Of a stretch of 64,000 nucleotides of DNA, positions 33,759 to 43,002 are shown in pieces. The stretch's first letter is position 1. Each line of letters opens with the position of its first letter. Source of the stretch: CAIKLP01 sp965279595 (GTDB lineage Bacteria; Bacteroidota; Bacteroidia; Sphingobacteriales; Sphingobacteriaceae); contig OZ257246.1 of NCBI GenBank assembly GCA_965279595.1, positions 2,170,001-2,234,000 of the forward strand, written 5' to 3'. A model generated the notes under the pieces. That model saw nothing but the letters and a program-made list of their open reading frames with translations. It was not told where the DNA came from and searched no databases. The position numbers and the translations under genes were made by a program.

Positions 33759-34481
33759 ATGGAAAAAGAAGTATTAATTAGATTAGAAGATATTGGTAAA
33801 CGATATGTAATTGGTGCAGAAGAAATACATGCATTAAGATCAGTTACTTTAAATATTTATAAAGGCGAGTTTGTAGCCTTGATGGGCCCTTCTGGTTCAG
33901 GAAAATCAACCCTGATGAATATATTAGGTTGTTTAGATACCCCCACCAAAGGTACTTATGTATTGAATGGTACGGATGTAAGTAATTTAAATGATAATGA
34001 ATTGGCTGAAATCAGAAATAAAGAAATTGGCTTTGTATTTCAAACATTTAATTTATTAGCACGCTCTTCTTCTTTAGATAATGTAGCATTGCCATTGGTA
34101 TATGCTGGTATAAAAAAAGAACAAAGACAAAAACAAGCCACCCAAGCTCTAGAAAATGTAGGTTTAGGAAATAGGATGTCGCATAAACCCAATGAATTAT
34201 CAGGTGGTCAACGCCAAAGGGTTGCTATTGCTAGAGCATTGGTAAATAATCCAGCAATTATTTTAGCAGATGAGCCGACTGGAAATCTAGATACCAAAAC
34301 ATCTGTGGAGATTATGGGTTTACTAGAAGAAATACATAAAAAAGGGAATACCATTATTCTAGTAACACATGAAGAAGATATTGCTAAACATGCTCATCGA
34401 ATTGTGAGAATGCGTGATGGCTCTATTGAAACTGATGAAATGAATCAAAACATTACTACGGTTTTGCTTCGCCAAAATTAA
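33759..34481 (+). CDS. ABC transporter ATP-binding protein (MacB/LolD type)
   Basis: A 240-residue ATPase. Walker A is GPSGSGKST (residues 43-51), the signature LSGGQ at 147-151, Walker B ILADEP with Asp171 and Glu172, and the H-loop His204. The sequence IGKRYVIGAEEIHALRSVTL and the AEIRNKEIGFVFQTFNLL block are characteristic of the MacB/LolD group that drives mechanotransmission (export or lipoprotein release). The probable permease partner is the MacB-type protein at 37640-38887, three kilobases downstream on the same strand. Confidence 0.95.
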   Translation: MEKEVLIRLEDIGKRYVIGAEEIHALRSVTLNIYKGEFVALMGPSGSGKSTLMNILGCLDTPTKGTYVLNGTDVSNLNDNELAEIRNKEIGFVFQTFNLLARSSSLDNVALPLVYAGIKKEQRQKQATQALENVGLGNRMSHKPNELSGGQRQRVAIARALVNNPAIILADEPTGNLDTKTSVEIMGLLEEIHKKGNTIILVTHEEDIAKHAHRIVRMRDGSIETDEMNQNITTVLLRQN

Positions 34482-34488
34482 TTCAAAC

Positions 34489-35037
34489 ATGAAAATTTAT
34501 ACCAAAACAGGAGATAAGGGACAAACATCTTTAATAGGAGGGGTAAGGGTTCCAAAGCATCACTTAAGAATTGAAGCTTATGGAACGGTTGATGAATTGA
34601 ATTCCTATGTTGGATTGATACGTGATCAAGATATCAAAGAAAATTACAAAACTATTTTGAAAGAAATTCAAGATAGATTATTCACTGTCGGTTCTTCATT
34701 AGCCTCAGATCCTGAAAAATCTAAAATGAAAATTCCAGATTTCCATCAAGAAGATATTAGCTTATTGGAAAATCAAATGGATGAAATGAATGCTGAATTG
34801 CCAGAGTTGAAAAACTTTATTTTACCTGGTGGACATAGCATTGTTTCCTATTGCCATTTGGCTCGAGTTGTTTGCAGAAGAGCCGAGCGATTAACAGTTC
34901 ATTTATCTGAAAGTTCTTATGTAGATGAATTGGTGATTCAATATTTAAATCGACTTTCCGACTATCTTTTTGTGTTAGGAAGGAAAATAGCTCATGATTT
35001 AAATGTTGAGGAATATAAGTGGATACCAAGGGTTTAA
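34489..35037 (+). CDS. PduO-type cob(I)alamin adenosyltransferase
   Basis: A 182-residue ATP:corrinoid adenosyltransferase of the PduO/MMAB family that makes adenosylcobalamin. MKIYTKTGDKGQTSLIGG is the ATP-binding N-terminus, and RIEAYGTVDELNS and CRRAERLTVHLS are family motifs (the last carries the conserved Arg-Arg). The length is normal for the single-domain form. It starts 7 bases after the ABC ATPase gene, which suggests co-transcription. No B12-dependent enzyme is adjacent. Confidence 0.95.
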   Translation: MKIYTKTGDKGQTSLIGGVRVPKHHLRIEAYGTVDELNSYVGLIRDQDIKENYKTILKEIQDRLFTVGSSLASDPEKSKMKIPDFHQEDISLLENQMDEMNAELPELKNFILPGGHSIVSYCHLARVVCRRAERLTVHLSESSYVDELVIQYLNRLSDYLFVLGRKIAHDLNVEEYKWIPRV

Positions 35038-35090
35038 GCTTTTTAAACTAGATATGTTTTCCACATTTCCACGAAAGCAGGTATTAGCTA

Positions 35091-35120
35091 TTTGATATTT
35101 GCAATTTTATTTTAGTTTTG
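35091..35120 (+). promoter_or_regulatory. Promoter of the DUF2795 gene
   Basis: TTG at 35092-35094 and TAGTTTTG at 35113-35120, spaced by 18 bases, match the Bacteroidota TTG-N19-TAnnTTTG promoter. The start codon is 33 bases downstream. Confidence 0.6.
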
Positions 35121-35153
35121 CCAAAAATAAGACCATAATTTAAACATTATAAT

Positions 35154-35375
35154 ATGTATTGGACATTAGAATTAGCTTCCCATTTAGAAGACGCACCTTG
35201 GCCAGCAACAAAGGATGAATTAATTGATTACGCTATACGTTCAGGTGCACCTGTAGAAGTAATTGAGAATTTACAAGCATTAGAAGATGACGGTGAACCG
35301 TATGAGAATATAGAAGAGATTTGGCCTGATTATCCGACGAAGGATGATTTCTTCTTTAATGAAGACGAATACTGA
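35154..35375 (+). CDS. DUF2795 small acidic protein
   Basis: A 73-residue acidic protein. MYWTLELASHLEDAPWPATKDELIDYAIRSG and the short C-terminal EEIWPDYPTKDDFFFNEDEY region (quoted in part) are the form of Bacteroidota DUF2795 proteins, widely conserved and of unknown function; the first half is a helical bundle, the tail is disordered and acidic. It has its own promoter and terminator and so is a monocistronic, probably strongly expressed gene. Confidence 0.85.
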   Translation: MYWTLELASHLEDAPWPATKDELIDYAIRSGAPVEVIENLQALEDDGEPYENIEEIWPDYPTKDDFFFNEDEY

Positions 35376-35382
35376 TTCATGA

Positions 35383-35406
35383 AGCCTCGGAAACGGGGCT
35401 TTTTTA
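35383..35406 (+). terminator. Intrinsic terminator of the DUF2795 gene
   Basis: A 7-bp stem AGCCTCG/CGGGGCT (one T-G pair) closes a GAAA tetraloop and is followed by a T run (35400-35405). Confidence 0.9.
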
Positions 35407-35440
35407 TTGCTTTCTAGCACTGTATCAACCAAGACAATGA

Positions 35441-35714
35441 AAATTTTAAATTTTAAATTTTAAATTTTGAATGTCAATTGAAAAATTATGAATTCAAAAA
35501 TTGTACACCTAGGAACCTACAGCACAACGTTAACACATCAACGCATTCCCTACTTTCGAAGGCAATTAGCTAATTACCTAATCTGCAAATTAGCTAATTA
35601 AACACTTGGCAACTATTAGTGCAGAATTAACACATCAACACATTAACACATTAACACATTCTCTCCCTTCGAAGGAAATTAGCTAATTAGCTAATCTTCA
35701 AATTAGCTAATTAA
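35441..35714 (+). repeat. Composite intergenic repeat, copy 1
   Basis: This 331-base intergenic stretch (35376-35706) contains, after the terminator, an A module (AAATTTTAAATTTTGAATGT at 35448-35473 region) and two tandem units each made of a linker (GGAACCTACAGCAC or TTGGCAACTATTAGTGCA), an array of AACACATY 8-mers (35530-35547 and 35628-35660), a spacer (CTCTCCCTTCGAAGG), and a palindromic B module of TTAGCTAATTA elements (35564-35601 and 35678-35714). The second B module supplies the TAG stop codon of ispD. No gene was seen in it. Related copies lie at 43.0, 48.6 and 58.1 kb. Confidence 0.8.
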
Positions 35715-36384
35715 ACTCACGCTTTTTCAAAACCATTTCTGCAAAAAGCAAATCTGTTTCAAAAGTGATCTTGATATTCTCCGGTTCGCCTTCAATTAAA
35801 TGGATGGGTATGCCCAATTTTTCTACTACTGATGCATCATCTGTAAATTCATTTCTGAAGTCTTGGAGGTAAGCTTTTTGTAAAATTTGGGAATCAAAAA
35901 CTTGAGGGGTTTGTACTATAAATAATTCATCCCGAGGAATTGCAATAGATTGTTCTCCATGAACCCTTCTAATTGAATCTTTAGCAGGAACAGCAGTTAT
36001 TACTGCGGGATGATTTTCTGCTGCTTCAAAGGCCTTTAAAATAGTTGTAGTAGAAATTAAGGGCCTTACTGCATCGTGTATTGCAACCAAACATTTCTTT
36101 GGTAAAACTTTCAAGGCGTTTTTTACAGAATGAAAGCGAGTTCTTCCGCCATTTACTAAGCTGTATGGAATTTGGAAATTATATTGTTTAATAAGTTTAT
36201 GCCATAAATCTTGGTGATCTACATTCAAAACTAGAAACAATTCAATTTGCGAATCGGCTTTTGAAAATTGCTCCATGGTATGCATTAACAAAGGCTTACC
36301 ATGGAGTTCTATAAACTGTTTAGGTAGGGCAGAATTCATTCTTGAACCAATTCCACCAGAAACAATTACAGCAACTTTTTTCAA
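35707..36384 (-). CDS. ispD: 2-C-methyl-D-erythritol 4-phosphate cytidylyltransferase
   Basis: A 225-residue cytidylyltransferase of the MEP isoprenoid pathway. The nucleotide-binding start AVIVSGGIGSRMNSALPKQF is typical (SGG in place of the common AAG), with HDAVRPLIS, PAKDSIRR and FTDDASVVEKLG as later signatures. The TAG stop lies in the intergenic repeat at 35678-35714, so the last residues (EFN) may have been shaped by the repeat. It follows queA by 9 bases on the same strand. Confidence 0.93.
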   Translation of the reverse strand: MKKVAVIVSGGIGSRMNSALPKQFIELHGKPLLMHTMEQFSKADSQIELFLVLNVDHQDLWHKLIKQYNFQIPYSLVNGGRTRFHSVKNALKVLPKKCLVAIHDAVRPLISTTTILKAFEAAENHPAVITAVPAKDSIRRVHGEQSIAIPRDELFIVQTPQVFDSQILQKAYLQDFRNEFTDDASVVEKLGIPIHLIEGEPENIKITFETDLLFAEMVLKKREFN

Positions 36385-36393
36385 TATTTTATT

Positions 36394-37443
36394 TTAGATA
36401 ATTAGCATGGCATCGCCATAGCTATAAAAACGATATTTTTCTTTTACAGCAACTTTATAAGCTTCCATTACAAAATCATAACCACCAAATGCAGCAACCA
36501 TCATTAATAATGTTGATTCAGGAGTATGAAAATTTGTAACCATACAATTCGCAATGCTAAAATCATACGGAGGGAAAATAAATTTACTTGTCCAATCATT
36601 CGCTGGTTTCAACATTCTTCCAGCTGAAACTGATGATTCAATGGCACGCATACTGGTAGTTCCAATAGCACAAACTCTTTTCTTATTTTCATTTGCTTTG
36701 TTCACCATAATCGCTGATTTTTCAGGAATGATGAATTGCTCAGAATCCATTTTGTGTTTGGTTAAATCTTCCACTTCAACTGAACGGAAAGTTCCTAAGC
36801 CAACGTGTAAAGTCACTTCGGCAAAATCAATACCTTTTAATTCTAATCTTTTATATAATTCTCTACTGAAATGAAGTCCAGCAGTAGGAGCAGCTACAGC
36901 ACCTTCTTCTTTTGCGAAAATAGTTTGGTAGCGTTCTTTATCTTCAGCAGTTGCTTTACGTTTAATGTATTTAGGAAGTGGAGTTTCTCCTAAAATTTCA
37001 ATTGCTTTTCTAAATTCTTCATCAGTTCCATCAAATAAGAAACGAATGGTTCTTCCTCTTGAAGTTGTATTGTCAACTACTTCAGCAATTAATAAATCAT
37101 CTTCACCAAAATATAATTTGTTACCAACTCTAATTTTACGAGCAGGATCTACTAATACATCCCATAAGCGCATTTCATGGTTCAATTCTCTTAATAAGAA
37201 AACTTCAATTTGTGCACCTGTTTTCTCTTTGTTACCATACATCCTTGCAGGAAATACTTTAGTGTTGTTTAATATCATTACATCTCCATCATCAAAATAT
37301 CCTAAAATATCTTTGAAAACTTTATGCTCTATTTTCCCTGTTTTACGATCTAAAACCATTAAGCGTGATTCATCACGTTGTTTCGCTGGTGTTGAGGCAA
37401 TTAAAGAATCTGGTAAATTGAAATTGAATTGTGATAGTTTCAT
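36394..37443 (-). CDS. queA: S-adenosylmethionine:tRNA ribosyltransferase-isomerase
   Basis: QueA makes epoxyqueuosine in tRNA by transferring the ribose of SAM to preQ1. Visible blocks: FNFNLPDSLIASTPAKQRDESRL (in part), ILNNTKVFPARMYGNKEKTG, VAAPTAGLHFSRELYKRL, LHVGLGTFRSVEVEDL and TNFHTPESTLLMMVAAF. The open frame extends to 37521, but the first 26 residues (starting MRSCERLLQLLK) do not fit the family; the ATG at 37443 gives MKLSQFNFNLPD and 349 residues, the usual length. ispD follows after 9 bases. Confidence 0.95.
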   Translation of the reverse strand: MKLSQFNFNLPDSLIASTPAKQRDESRLMVLDRKTGKIEHKVFKDILGYFDDGDVMILNNTKVFPARMYGNKEKTGAQIEVFLLRELNHEMRLWDVLVDPARKIRVGNKLYFGEDDLLIAEVVDNTTSRGRTIRFLFDGTDEEFRKAIEILGETPLPKYIKRKATAEDKERYQTIFAKEEGAVAAPTAGLHFSRELYKRLELKGIDFAEVTLHVGLGTFRSVEVEDLTKHKMDSEQFIIPEKSAIMVNKANENKKRVCAIGTTSMRAIESSVSAGRMLKPANDWTSKFIFPPYDFSIANCMVTNFHTPESTLLMMVAAFGGYDFVMEAYKVAVKEKYRFYSYGDAMLII

Positions 37444-37639
37444 TTGATGTTTTTTATTTTTTAAATCGGCCTTACAGGGCCTTAATTTTAATAATTGCAA
37501 TAATCTTTCGCAAGACCGCACAATTAAGCCCGCGAATTTAAGAATATATTTCTGTAGTAGAAAGAATATAAATTAAGCTTCAATCAAAATTTTTACATTA
37601 CAAATGTTTGAAAAAGGATATTAATGATAGTTTTGTTCT

Positions 37640-38887
37640 ATGCTATTCCTTCGATTACTTAAAGAATCAGTACTATTTGCAATTAATGCTTTAGTGGTCA
37701 ATAAATTACGAACATTCCTTTCATTATTAGGAATTTCTATTGGCATATTTACTATCATCACTGTATTTACTTTGGTTGATTCTTTAGAAACCAATTTGAG
37801 CAATAGCGTACAAAAGTTAGGGAATGATGTGATTTATGTTCAGAAATGGCCTTGGGAGTTTGGTAGTGAATATCCTTGGTGGAAATATTTTAATAGACCA
37901 ACTCCATCATATAAAGATTATGAACAATTATCAAAAAGGGTAGGTAGCAATGTAAAAGCCTTGGCCTTTCAAATTGATATCAATGGCAAAACCATTAAGT
38001 ACCGCTCCAATAGTGTTGAGAATGTAAATATTGTTGCCGCCTCTCATGAATTTGAACAAACCAGAACATTAGAATTTGAAAATGGAAGATATTTTTCAGC
38101 TGCCGATTCAAGAAGTGGAAAAAACTATGTGATTGTGGGCTCATCCGTTGCTGAAGGCTTGTTTGCCAATGCTGACCCAATTGGTAAAACCATTAAAGTA
38201 ATGGGTAGAAATGTTAAAGTGATTGGTGTATTGAAAAAAGAAGGAGATGATATTTTAGATAATTCTGCAGACAACTGTGTATTTATCCCAATTAATTATG
38301 CACGTAATTTAGTAGATGCAAGAAGTGATCGTTACAACCCCATGATCATTGTGAAAGCCGCTGATGGTATGAGTTTGGCAGAGCTGTCGAATGAGTTGAA
38401 AGGGAATTTAAGATCTGTTAGAAGATTATCACCACGTGAGGTGGATGATTTTTCTTTGAATCAAACTAGTATGCTATCTATTCAATTAAAATCATTGTTT
38501 GGAGTAGTGAATATTGCAGGCTGGATTATTGGAGGCTTCTCAATTTTAGTGGGAGGTTTTGGTATAGCAAACATCATGTTTGTTTCTGTAAAAGAAAGAA
38601 CCAATGTTATCGGGATTCAAAAATCATTAGGAGCAAAAAACTATTTTATTTTATTGCAATTTTTATTTGAAGCCATTGTGCTTTGTTTAATAGGGGGAAT
38701 GATAGGCTTGGTAATTGTATATGGCATCACCTTAGTTGCAGCTGTATTTGATTTCAATTTAGTATTATCCTTAGGCAATATTATTTTAGGATTAAGTGTG
38801 TCTGCTATTATTGGAATTATTTCTGGTTTCTTGCCTGCCTGGTCTGCTTCACAGCTTGATCCTGTAGTGGCTATTCGATCTAAATAA
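37640..38887 (+). CDS. MacB-type ABC transporter permease
   Basis: A 415-residue permease with one N-terminal helix (about 15-40, RTFLSLLGISIGIFTIITVF), a large periplasmic domain (about 45-285) of the MacB_PCD type, and three C-terminal helices in an FtsX fold. GGFGIANIMFVSVKERTNVI with the following IGIQKSLGAK is the FtsX coupling region. It pairs in type with the ATPase at 33759-34481, though they are separated by five genes. Function may be export of a substrate or lipoprotein-related work. It converges on the Omp85-like gene with one base between. Confidence 0.92.
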   Translation: MLFLRLLKESVLFAINALVVNKLRTFLSLLGISIGIFTIITVFTLVDSLETNLSNSVQKLGNDVIYVQKWPWEFGSEYPWWKYFNRPTPSYKDYEQLSKRVGSNVKALAFQIDINGKTIKYRSNSVENVNIVAASHEFEQTRTLEFENGRYFSAADSRSGKNYVIVGSSVAEGLFANADPIGKTIKVMGRNVKVIGVLKKEGDDILDNSADNCVFIPINYARNLVDARSDRYNPMIIVKAADGMSLAELSNELKGNLRSVRRLSPREVDDFSLNQTSMLSIQLKSLFGVVNIAGWIIGGFSILVGGFGIANIMFVSVKERTNVIGIQKSLGAKNYFILLQFLFEAIVLCLIGGMIGLVIVYGITLVAAVFDFNLVLSLGNIILGLSVSAIIGIISGFLPAWSASQLDPVVAIRSK

Positions 38888-38888
38888 A

Positions 38889-40136
38889 TTAAAAATATTG
38901 ATAAATTCCTGCTACAATTCCAGCTTGTTTCAAGTCTTTTATATTCATGCCATAGTCGGTGCGTAAAACCATACCATGTAATTTTTCTACATAAAATCGT
39001 ATACCTGTTCCAAAATAATTATAGCCAGGAGTGAAGTCATTAAAAGCTAATAATTGTATGGATCCATATCTGTTTTCAAATACAGTTTGTCTATGTTCAA
39101 AATTGAACACAAATTCAGTTTCTCTTCTTACTTTTCTAAAACCCAAGCCCCTAATATTGGTATTGTCATCTAAAACAAATTGATCAAACAATGGAGCTTT
39201 ACTCAAGCCAGTTCTGAGTCTTAGGGCAGTATTACCAGAAGGATAAATGTTGAAAAAATATTTTATTTCAGTTAAAAACTTAATGGAACTTCCACTGAGT
39301 TTATTGTCATAAATTCCATTTTTTAACAAAGCATCTGAAAAAATTTGAGTGGCATTCGCTTCAAATACCAAACCTTTGCTATTGGCTCTTACTAATTTTA
39401 ATTTGCTGTGTTTGTAATTTAATCTTAAAAAAACGCGGTTTGATTTTCCATATAAAGGTGATTCATTAATGACCGTATCTCGTCTACTTGGACTGAATTC
39501 TTCATATTGATAACCAATTCCAAAGCGAAAGTAATTGTGAATATTTAAATCCAATCTTAAGAATAAAAGCGCGGCATATAAATCATAACTATATTCTAGT
39601 TTTTTTTGATTGTAATAGAAGGGCTCATACACTGCATTTTTGTAAAGATCAATTCCAAATCCTTTTTTGCCTCCCAATAAAAAAGGGTAATCACCATTAT
39701 AAAAATAAGTAGATCGGCCTTGGTATTTGTAATAGAGATTCATACCACCACCACGTCCAAGGGCATTGTAATCAACTACTCCAACTTGAAAACGAAAGTT
39801 ATCTTTACTTAAACCAATATCTAAATTGGGTAATAATGAATAATTTTCAGATAGAATAAAATGAACTTCTACAGTTGAATTAGTAGAATCATTAGGGATA
39901 ATGACATAATTTATTTTATTGAAATGTTTGAGATTAAGCAATTCTTGTACATCCTTTTGCAAGCGAGTAGAATCAAGCTCTTGCCCAATTTTGCTTTTAA
40001 CAATATTGTTTTTTAAGTAGGAGTATTTAGTGCGTTTTAATCCAATGAATCTAATTTCTGTGATAGTTTGACTGTTTGCTTCTTCAAACACCGAAACAAC
40101 CAACAATAACAGCAGAATTAGATTTCTATACCACAT
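38889..40136 (-). CDS. Omp85-family outer-membrane protein with one POTRA domain
   Basis: This 415-residue protein has a signal peptide (residues 1-22, ending EANSQ), one POTRA domain (about 24-95, TITEIRFIGLKRTKYSYL and a second strand-helix set), and a beta-barrel (about 105-415). The lid-loop motif is recognisable as NIRGLGFRK, and the last residue is Phe in GIYQYF, the usual BAM signal. It is shorter than BamA and TamA (single POTRA), resembling patatin-type or FhaC-like minimal Omp85s. Its substrate is unknown. It overlaps the upstream heptose kinase gene by 11 bases. Confidence 0.85.
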   Translation of the reverse strand: MWYRNLILLLLLVVSVFEEANSQTITEIRFIGLKRTKYSYLKNNIVKSKIGQELDSTRLQKDVQELLNLKHFNKINYVIIPNDSTNSTVEVHFILSENYSLLPNLDIGLSKDNFRFQVGVVDYNALGRGGGMNLYYKYQGRSTYFYNGDYPFLLGGKKGFGIDLYKNAVYEPFYYNQKKLEYSYDLYAALLFLRLDLNIHNYFRFGIGYQYEEFSPSRRDTVINESPLYGKSNRVFLRLNYKHSKLKLVRANSKGLVFEANATQIFSDALLKNGIYDNKLSGSSIKFLTEIKYFFNIYPSGNTALRLRTGLSKAPLFDQFVLDDNTNIRGLGFRKVRRETEFVFNFEHRQTVFENRYGSIQLLAFNDFTPGYNYFGTGIRFYVEKLHGMVLRTDYGMNIKDLKQAGIVAGIYQYF

Positions 40137-41121
40137 CTAACATCAAAGCTTCATTCAATAGCTCATTTTTATCAATCGGTACTACTCCAATTTTTTCACA
40201 TACCAATCCGCCTGATAAATTAGCCAATGATGCCAATTCTTTCATACTCATATCTGCAGCTAAGCAAAGTGCAGCAACACTAATTACGGTATCTCCGGCT
40301 CCTGATACATCAGAGATGTTTCTAATATGTGCAGGAATAATAAAATGTTCTTCATTGTTGAGAATTAAAACCCCATGTTCTGATAAAGTAATCATGACCA
40401 TTTCGGCATTGATTTTATTTCTCAAAAGTTTAGCAGCTTCTACCAATTGTTTTTGGTCGACGTGATTGAATTCAATTTTCAATCCTTCTTTTAATTCTTT
40501 TAAATTAGGTTTAAAAAGTGTTAAGTTATTGTAGGATAAAAAATTTCTTTTCTTTGGGTCAACAACAATTTTAATATTTTCTTTTTTAGCAATTGCTGTA
40601 ACTGCTTGTATCAAAGTTTCAGTTAAAACACCTTTATCATAATCTTGAAAAATAATTACATCTACCTTTTTGGTTTGAATGATGGAATTTATTTTTCCTA
40701 ATAATTGATTTTCTTCATCAGCATTTAATACATGATCATTTTCTTCATCAATTCTAATTAAATGTTGATGATGGCCTATAGCTCTTGTTTTTACAGTAGT
40801 TACACGGTTTTTGCTTTTAATAATTCCTTCATCTGTAATTCCTAATTCAGTTAAAATAGAACAAAATTTTTCAGCATTGCTATCTTCTCCAATCACCGAA
40901 CACATAATTGGATTAGCTCCTAAAGATTGTATGTTCATGGCTACATTGGCTGCGCCACCTAAGCGATCTTCTTTTTTACTAATTGATAAAATTGGTACAG
41001 GAGCTTCAGGTGAAATTCTTTCAACTTTACCCCATAAATAGGCATCAATCATCACATCACCTATGATCATTACATTCATTTTGTCAAATGAATTGAAACT
41101 ATTTAATAAATATTCCGACAT
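40126..41121 (-). CDS. rfaE1: D-glycero-beta-D-manno-heptose-7-phosphate kinase (RfaE1/HldE kinase domain)
   Basis: A 331-residue PfkB-family kinase of the ADP-heptose pathway for the lipopolysaccharide core. NVMIIGDVMIDAYLWGKVERISPEAP is the substrate-binding N-terminus (in part), and SDVSGAGDTVISVAALCLA is the catalytic PfkB signature with the base Asp. It lacks the RfaE2 nucleotidyltransferase half found in E. coli HldE, so a separate RfaE2 is expected elsewhere. It overlaps the Omp85-like gene by 11 bases and starts 5 bases after the aminotransferase gene. Confidence 0.93.
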   Translation of the reverse strand: MSEYLLNSFNSFDKMNVMIIGDVMIDAYLWGKVERISPEAPVPILSISKKEDRLGGAANVAMNIQSLGANPIMCSVIGEDSNAEKFCSILTELGITDEGIIKSKNRVTTVKTRAIGHHQHLIRIDEENDHVLNADEENQLLGKINSIIQTKKVDVIIFQDYDKGVLTETLIQAVTAIAKKENIKIVVDPKKRNFLSYNNLTLFKPNLKELKEGLKIEFNHVDQKQLVEAAKLLRNKINAEMVMITLSEHGVLILNNEEHFIIPAHIRNISDVSGAGDTVISVAALCLAADMSMKELASLANLSGGLVCEKIGVVPIDKNELLNEALMLDVV

Positions 41122-41126
41122 CTTAA

Positions 41127-42320
41127 TTAATTCAATTTTGATAAAGCATTTTTTATTCTTTTCATGGCTTCTCTTAAATTTTCTTCAGAAGTTGCATAAG
41201 AGAACCTAATATTGTTTTCACTACCAAAAGCCGCTCCTGTAACGGTTGCTACATTGGCTTCGGCTAATAAAAACATACATAAATCTTCAGCGGTTTTTAT
41301 AACTGTTTCTTGATATTTCTTTCCAAAATAATAGCTAATGTCAGGAAAGAAATAGAAAGCACCATGTGGTAAATTGGCTTTCATACCCGGAATTTCTTTG
41401 ATTAATTCATATACCAAATCTCTTCTCTTTCGAAATGCGCTTTGCATTGCTATAGTTGGTTTCAAATCTGAATCCAAGGCAGCAATTGCAGCTCTTTGGG
41501 TAATTGAACAAGTAGCAGAAGTAAACTGTCCTTGCATTTTATCACATGCTTTGGCAATTTCAAGTGGAGCGCCCATATAACCCAATCTCCAACCGGTCAT
41601 TGCAAAGGCTTTTGATAATCCATTAATTACAATGCAACGATCTTTGATACTTGGAAACTCAGCTATAGAAACATGTTGATCTTGAAAATTGATATGTTCA
41701 TAAATTTCATCCGATAGGATATAGCAGTTTTGATGAGCTTCAAAAACTTTTACAAATGCTGCTAATTCTTCTCTTGTATATACCGTTCCTGTTGGATTAC
41801 AAGGCGATGAAAACATGAATAATTTAGTTTTCGGACTGATGGCTGCTTCCAATTGTTGGGCAGTCATTTTAAAATCATGCTCCACAAAAGTATCAACAAA
41901 CACCGGTACACCTTCAGCCAATTTAATGATCTCCGAATAGCTTACCCAATATGGTGTTGGAATGATCACTTCATCACCAGGGTTAATGATAGACATTACT
42001 GCATTGGCAATGCTTTGTTTAGCACCTGTTGAAACAACAATTTGCTCGGGACTGAAATCTAAATTATTTTCTCTTTTAAATTTTCTACAAATTGATTCTC
42101 TTAAATCCAAATAGCCTACCACAGGGGTATAATAAGAAAAGTCATCATCGATGGCTTTTTTTGCTGCTGCTTTGATATGATCGGGGGTATGAAAATCAGG
42201 TTCTCCTAAGCTTAAACTAATGATATCTCTGCCTTGTGCCTTTAATTCACGACTCAATTTCGCCATTTTTAGCGTCTGAGACTCTGTAAAAAGGTTAAGC
42301 CTGTGTGATAATTCAATCAT
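41127..42320 (-). CDS. Aspartate aminotransferase (class I/II PLP enzyme)
   Basis: A 397-residue aminotransferase of the fold type I, subgroup I-gamma kind. The PLP lysine is Lys237 in INGLSKAFAMTGWRLGY; other landmarks are SLGEPDFHTPDHIKAAA, IIPTPYWVSY, SPCNPTGTVYT and the C-terminal Arg in NIRFSYATSEENL. The sequence is close to thermophile-type AspC, most likely using aspartate and 2-oxoglutarate. It starts a unit with rfaE1 and the Omp85-like gene. Confidence 0.93.
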   Translation of the reverse strand: MIELSHRLNLFTESQTLKMAKLSRELKAQGRDIISLSLGEPDFHTPDHIKAAAKKAIDDDFSYYTPVVGYLDLRESICRKFKRENNLDFSPEQIVVSTGAKQSIANAVMSIINPGDEVIIPTPYWVSYSEIIKLAEGVPVFVDTFVEHDFKMTAQQLEAAISPKTKLFMFSSPCNPTGTVYTREELAAFVKVFEAHQNCYILSDEIYEHINFQDQHVSIAEFPSIKDRCIVINGLSKAFAMTGWRLGYMGAPLEIAKACDKMQGQFTSATCSITQRAAIAALDSDLKPTIAMQSAFRKRRDLVYELIKEIPGMKANLPHGAFYFFPDISYYFGKKYQETVIKTAEDLCMFLLAEANVATVTGAAFGSENNIRFSYATSEENLREAMKRIKNALSKLN

Positions 42321-42360
42321 GATTGGTTGGTTATGATTCGGCTAAAATAGTAAAATTGTT

Positions 42361-42930
42361 TTAGAGGATATACCTTAGACTAAAGCTTAGGTATAAATTA
42401 TAGTAGCGATCATAGGTATTGTTATTGTCTAAAAGCGATTGTGAAATCCGCCCATTAAAGCCAAAGTGCTTATTGTAAACATATTCTGCACCACCTGTCA
42501 AGCCATAATCCATGCTACGTATTTGATCAATTCTATCATATTCTTGATTGCTATCATCATAGGTTGCTTTAATTCTTACACCAGTATAAACTCCCATTTG
42601 CAATTTTACATGTGGCAATAAATAGTAACTATATAAAATGGGTATATCAATATAATTGAATCTGAACAAAGTATCCTGAATGGGGTTATTGATATCTACT
42701 ACATCTTTGCTTCCTTTCTCACTATAAAGCATTTCAAAAGAAAGTTCTTTATTAGCTTTTATTTTCCTAGAAACAACTGCACCACCCAACAATCCAATTT
42801 TATCAAATCCTGCTAATTTATCACCATTAACTTGTGAAAAATTCACTCCAGCCACTAATCCCAATTTAAAATTTTGGCTGAAACTGAGTAAGGGCAGGGC
42901 TAATGCTAATAATAAAAATATCTTTTTCAT
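42361..42930 (-). CDS. Outer-membrane beta-barrel protein (OMP_b-brl type)
   Basis: A 189-residue protein with a signal peptide (MKKIFLLLALALPLLSFSQ) and alternating beta-strand pattern throughout, opening NFKLGLVAGVNFSQVNG. This is the common small barrel of Bacteroidota (8-strand porin-like, 'outer membrane beta-barrel'). The C-terminus FSLRYIL ends with a hydrophobic residue rather than Phe. No specific ligand can be inferred. Its upstream region (42931-43252) is occupied by the second repeat copy, so its promoter must lie within or beside that repeat. Confidence 0.85.
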   Translation of the reverse strand: MKKIFLLLALALPLLSFSQNFKLGLVAGVNFSQVNGDKLAGFDKIGLLGGAVVSRKIKANKELSFEMLYSEKGSKDVVDINNPIQDTLFRFNYIDIPILYSYYLLPHVKLQMGVYTGVRIKATYDDSNQEYDRIDQIRSMDYGLTGGAEYVYNKHFGFNGRISQSLLDNNNTYDRYYNLYLSFSLRYIL

Positions 42931-43002
42931 TTGTAAGACTTCTCAGTGTCCAATTTAGGCAATTTGTTTTTAAGTATTGATATTGAGAATTGAATGATAA
43001 AT

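Noticed and set aside
35628..35660. AACACATY arrays read as a CRISPR array
   Set aside because: The 8-mers are contiguous with no unique spacers and there is no cas gene. They are a short tandem repeat inside a dispersed element.
36965..37447. A 160-codon open frame antisense to queA
   Set aside because: It overlaps strongly conserved QueA motifs on the other strand, has a composition of no protein family I recognise, and no ribosome-binding site. It is a shadow frame of a low-stop AT-rich sequence.
40076..40465. A 129-codon open frame antisense to rfaE1 and the Omp85-like gene end
   Set aside because: It overlaps two supported genes, has no recognisable domain and no upstream promoter-like signal.
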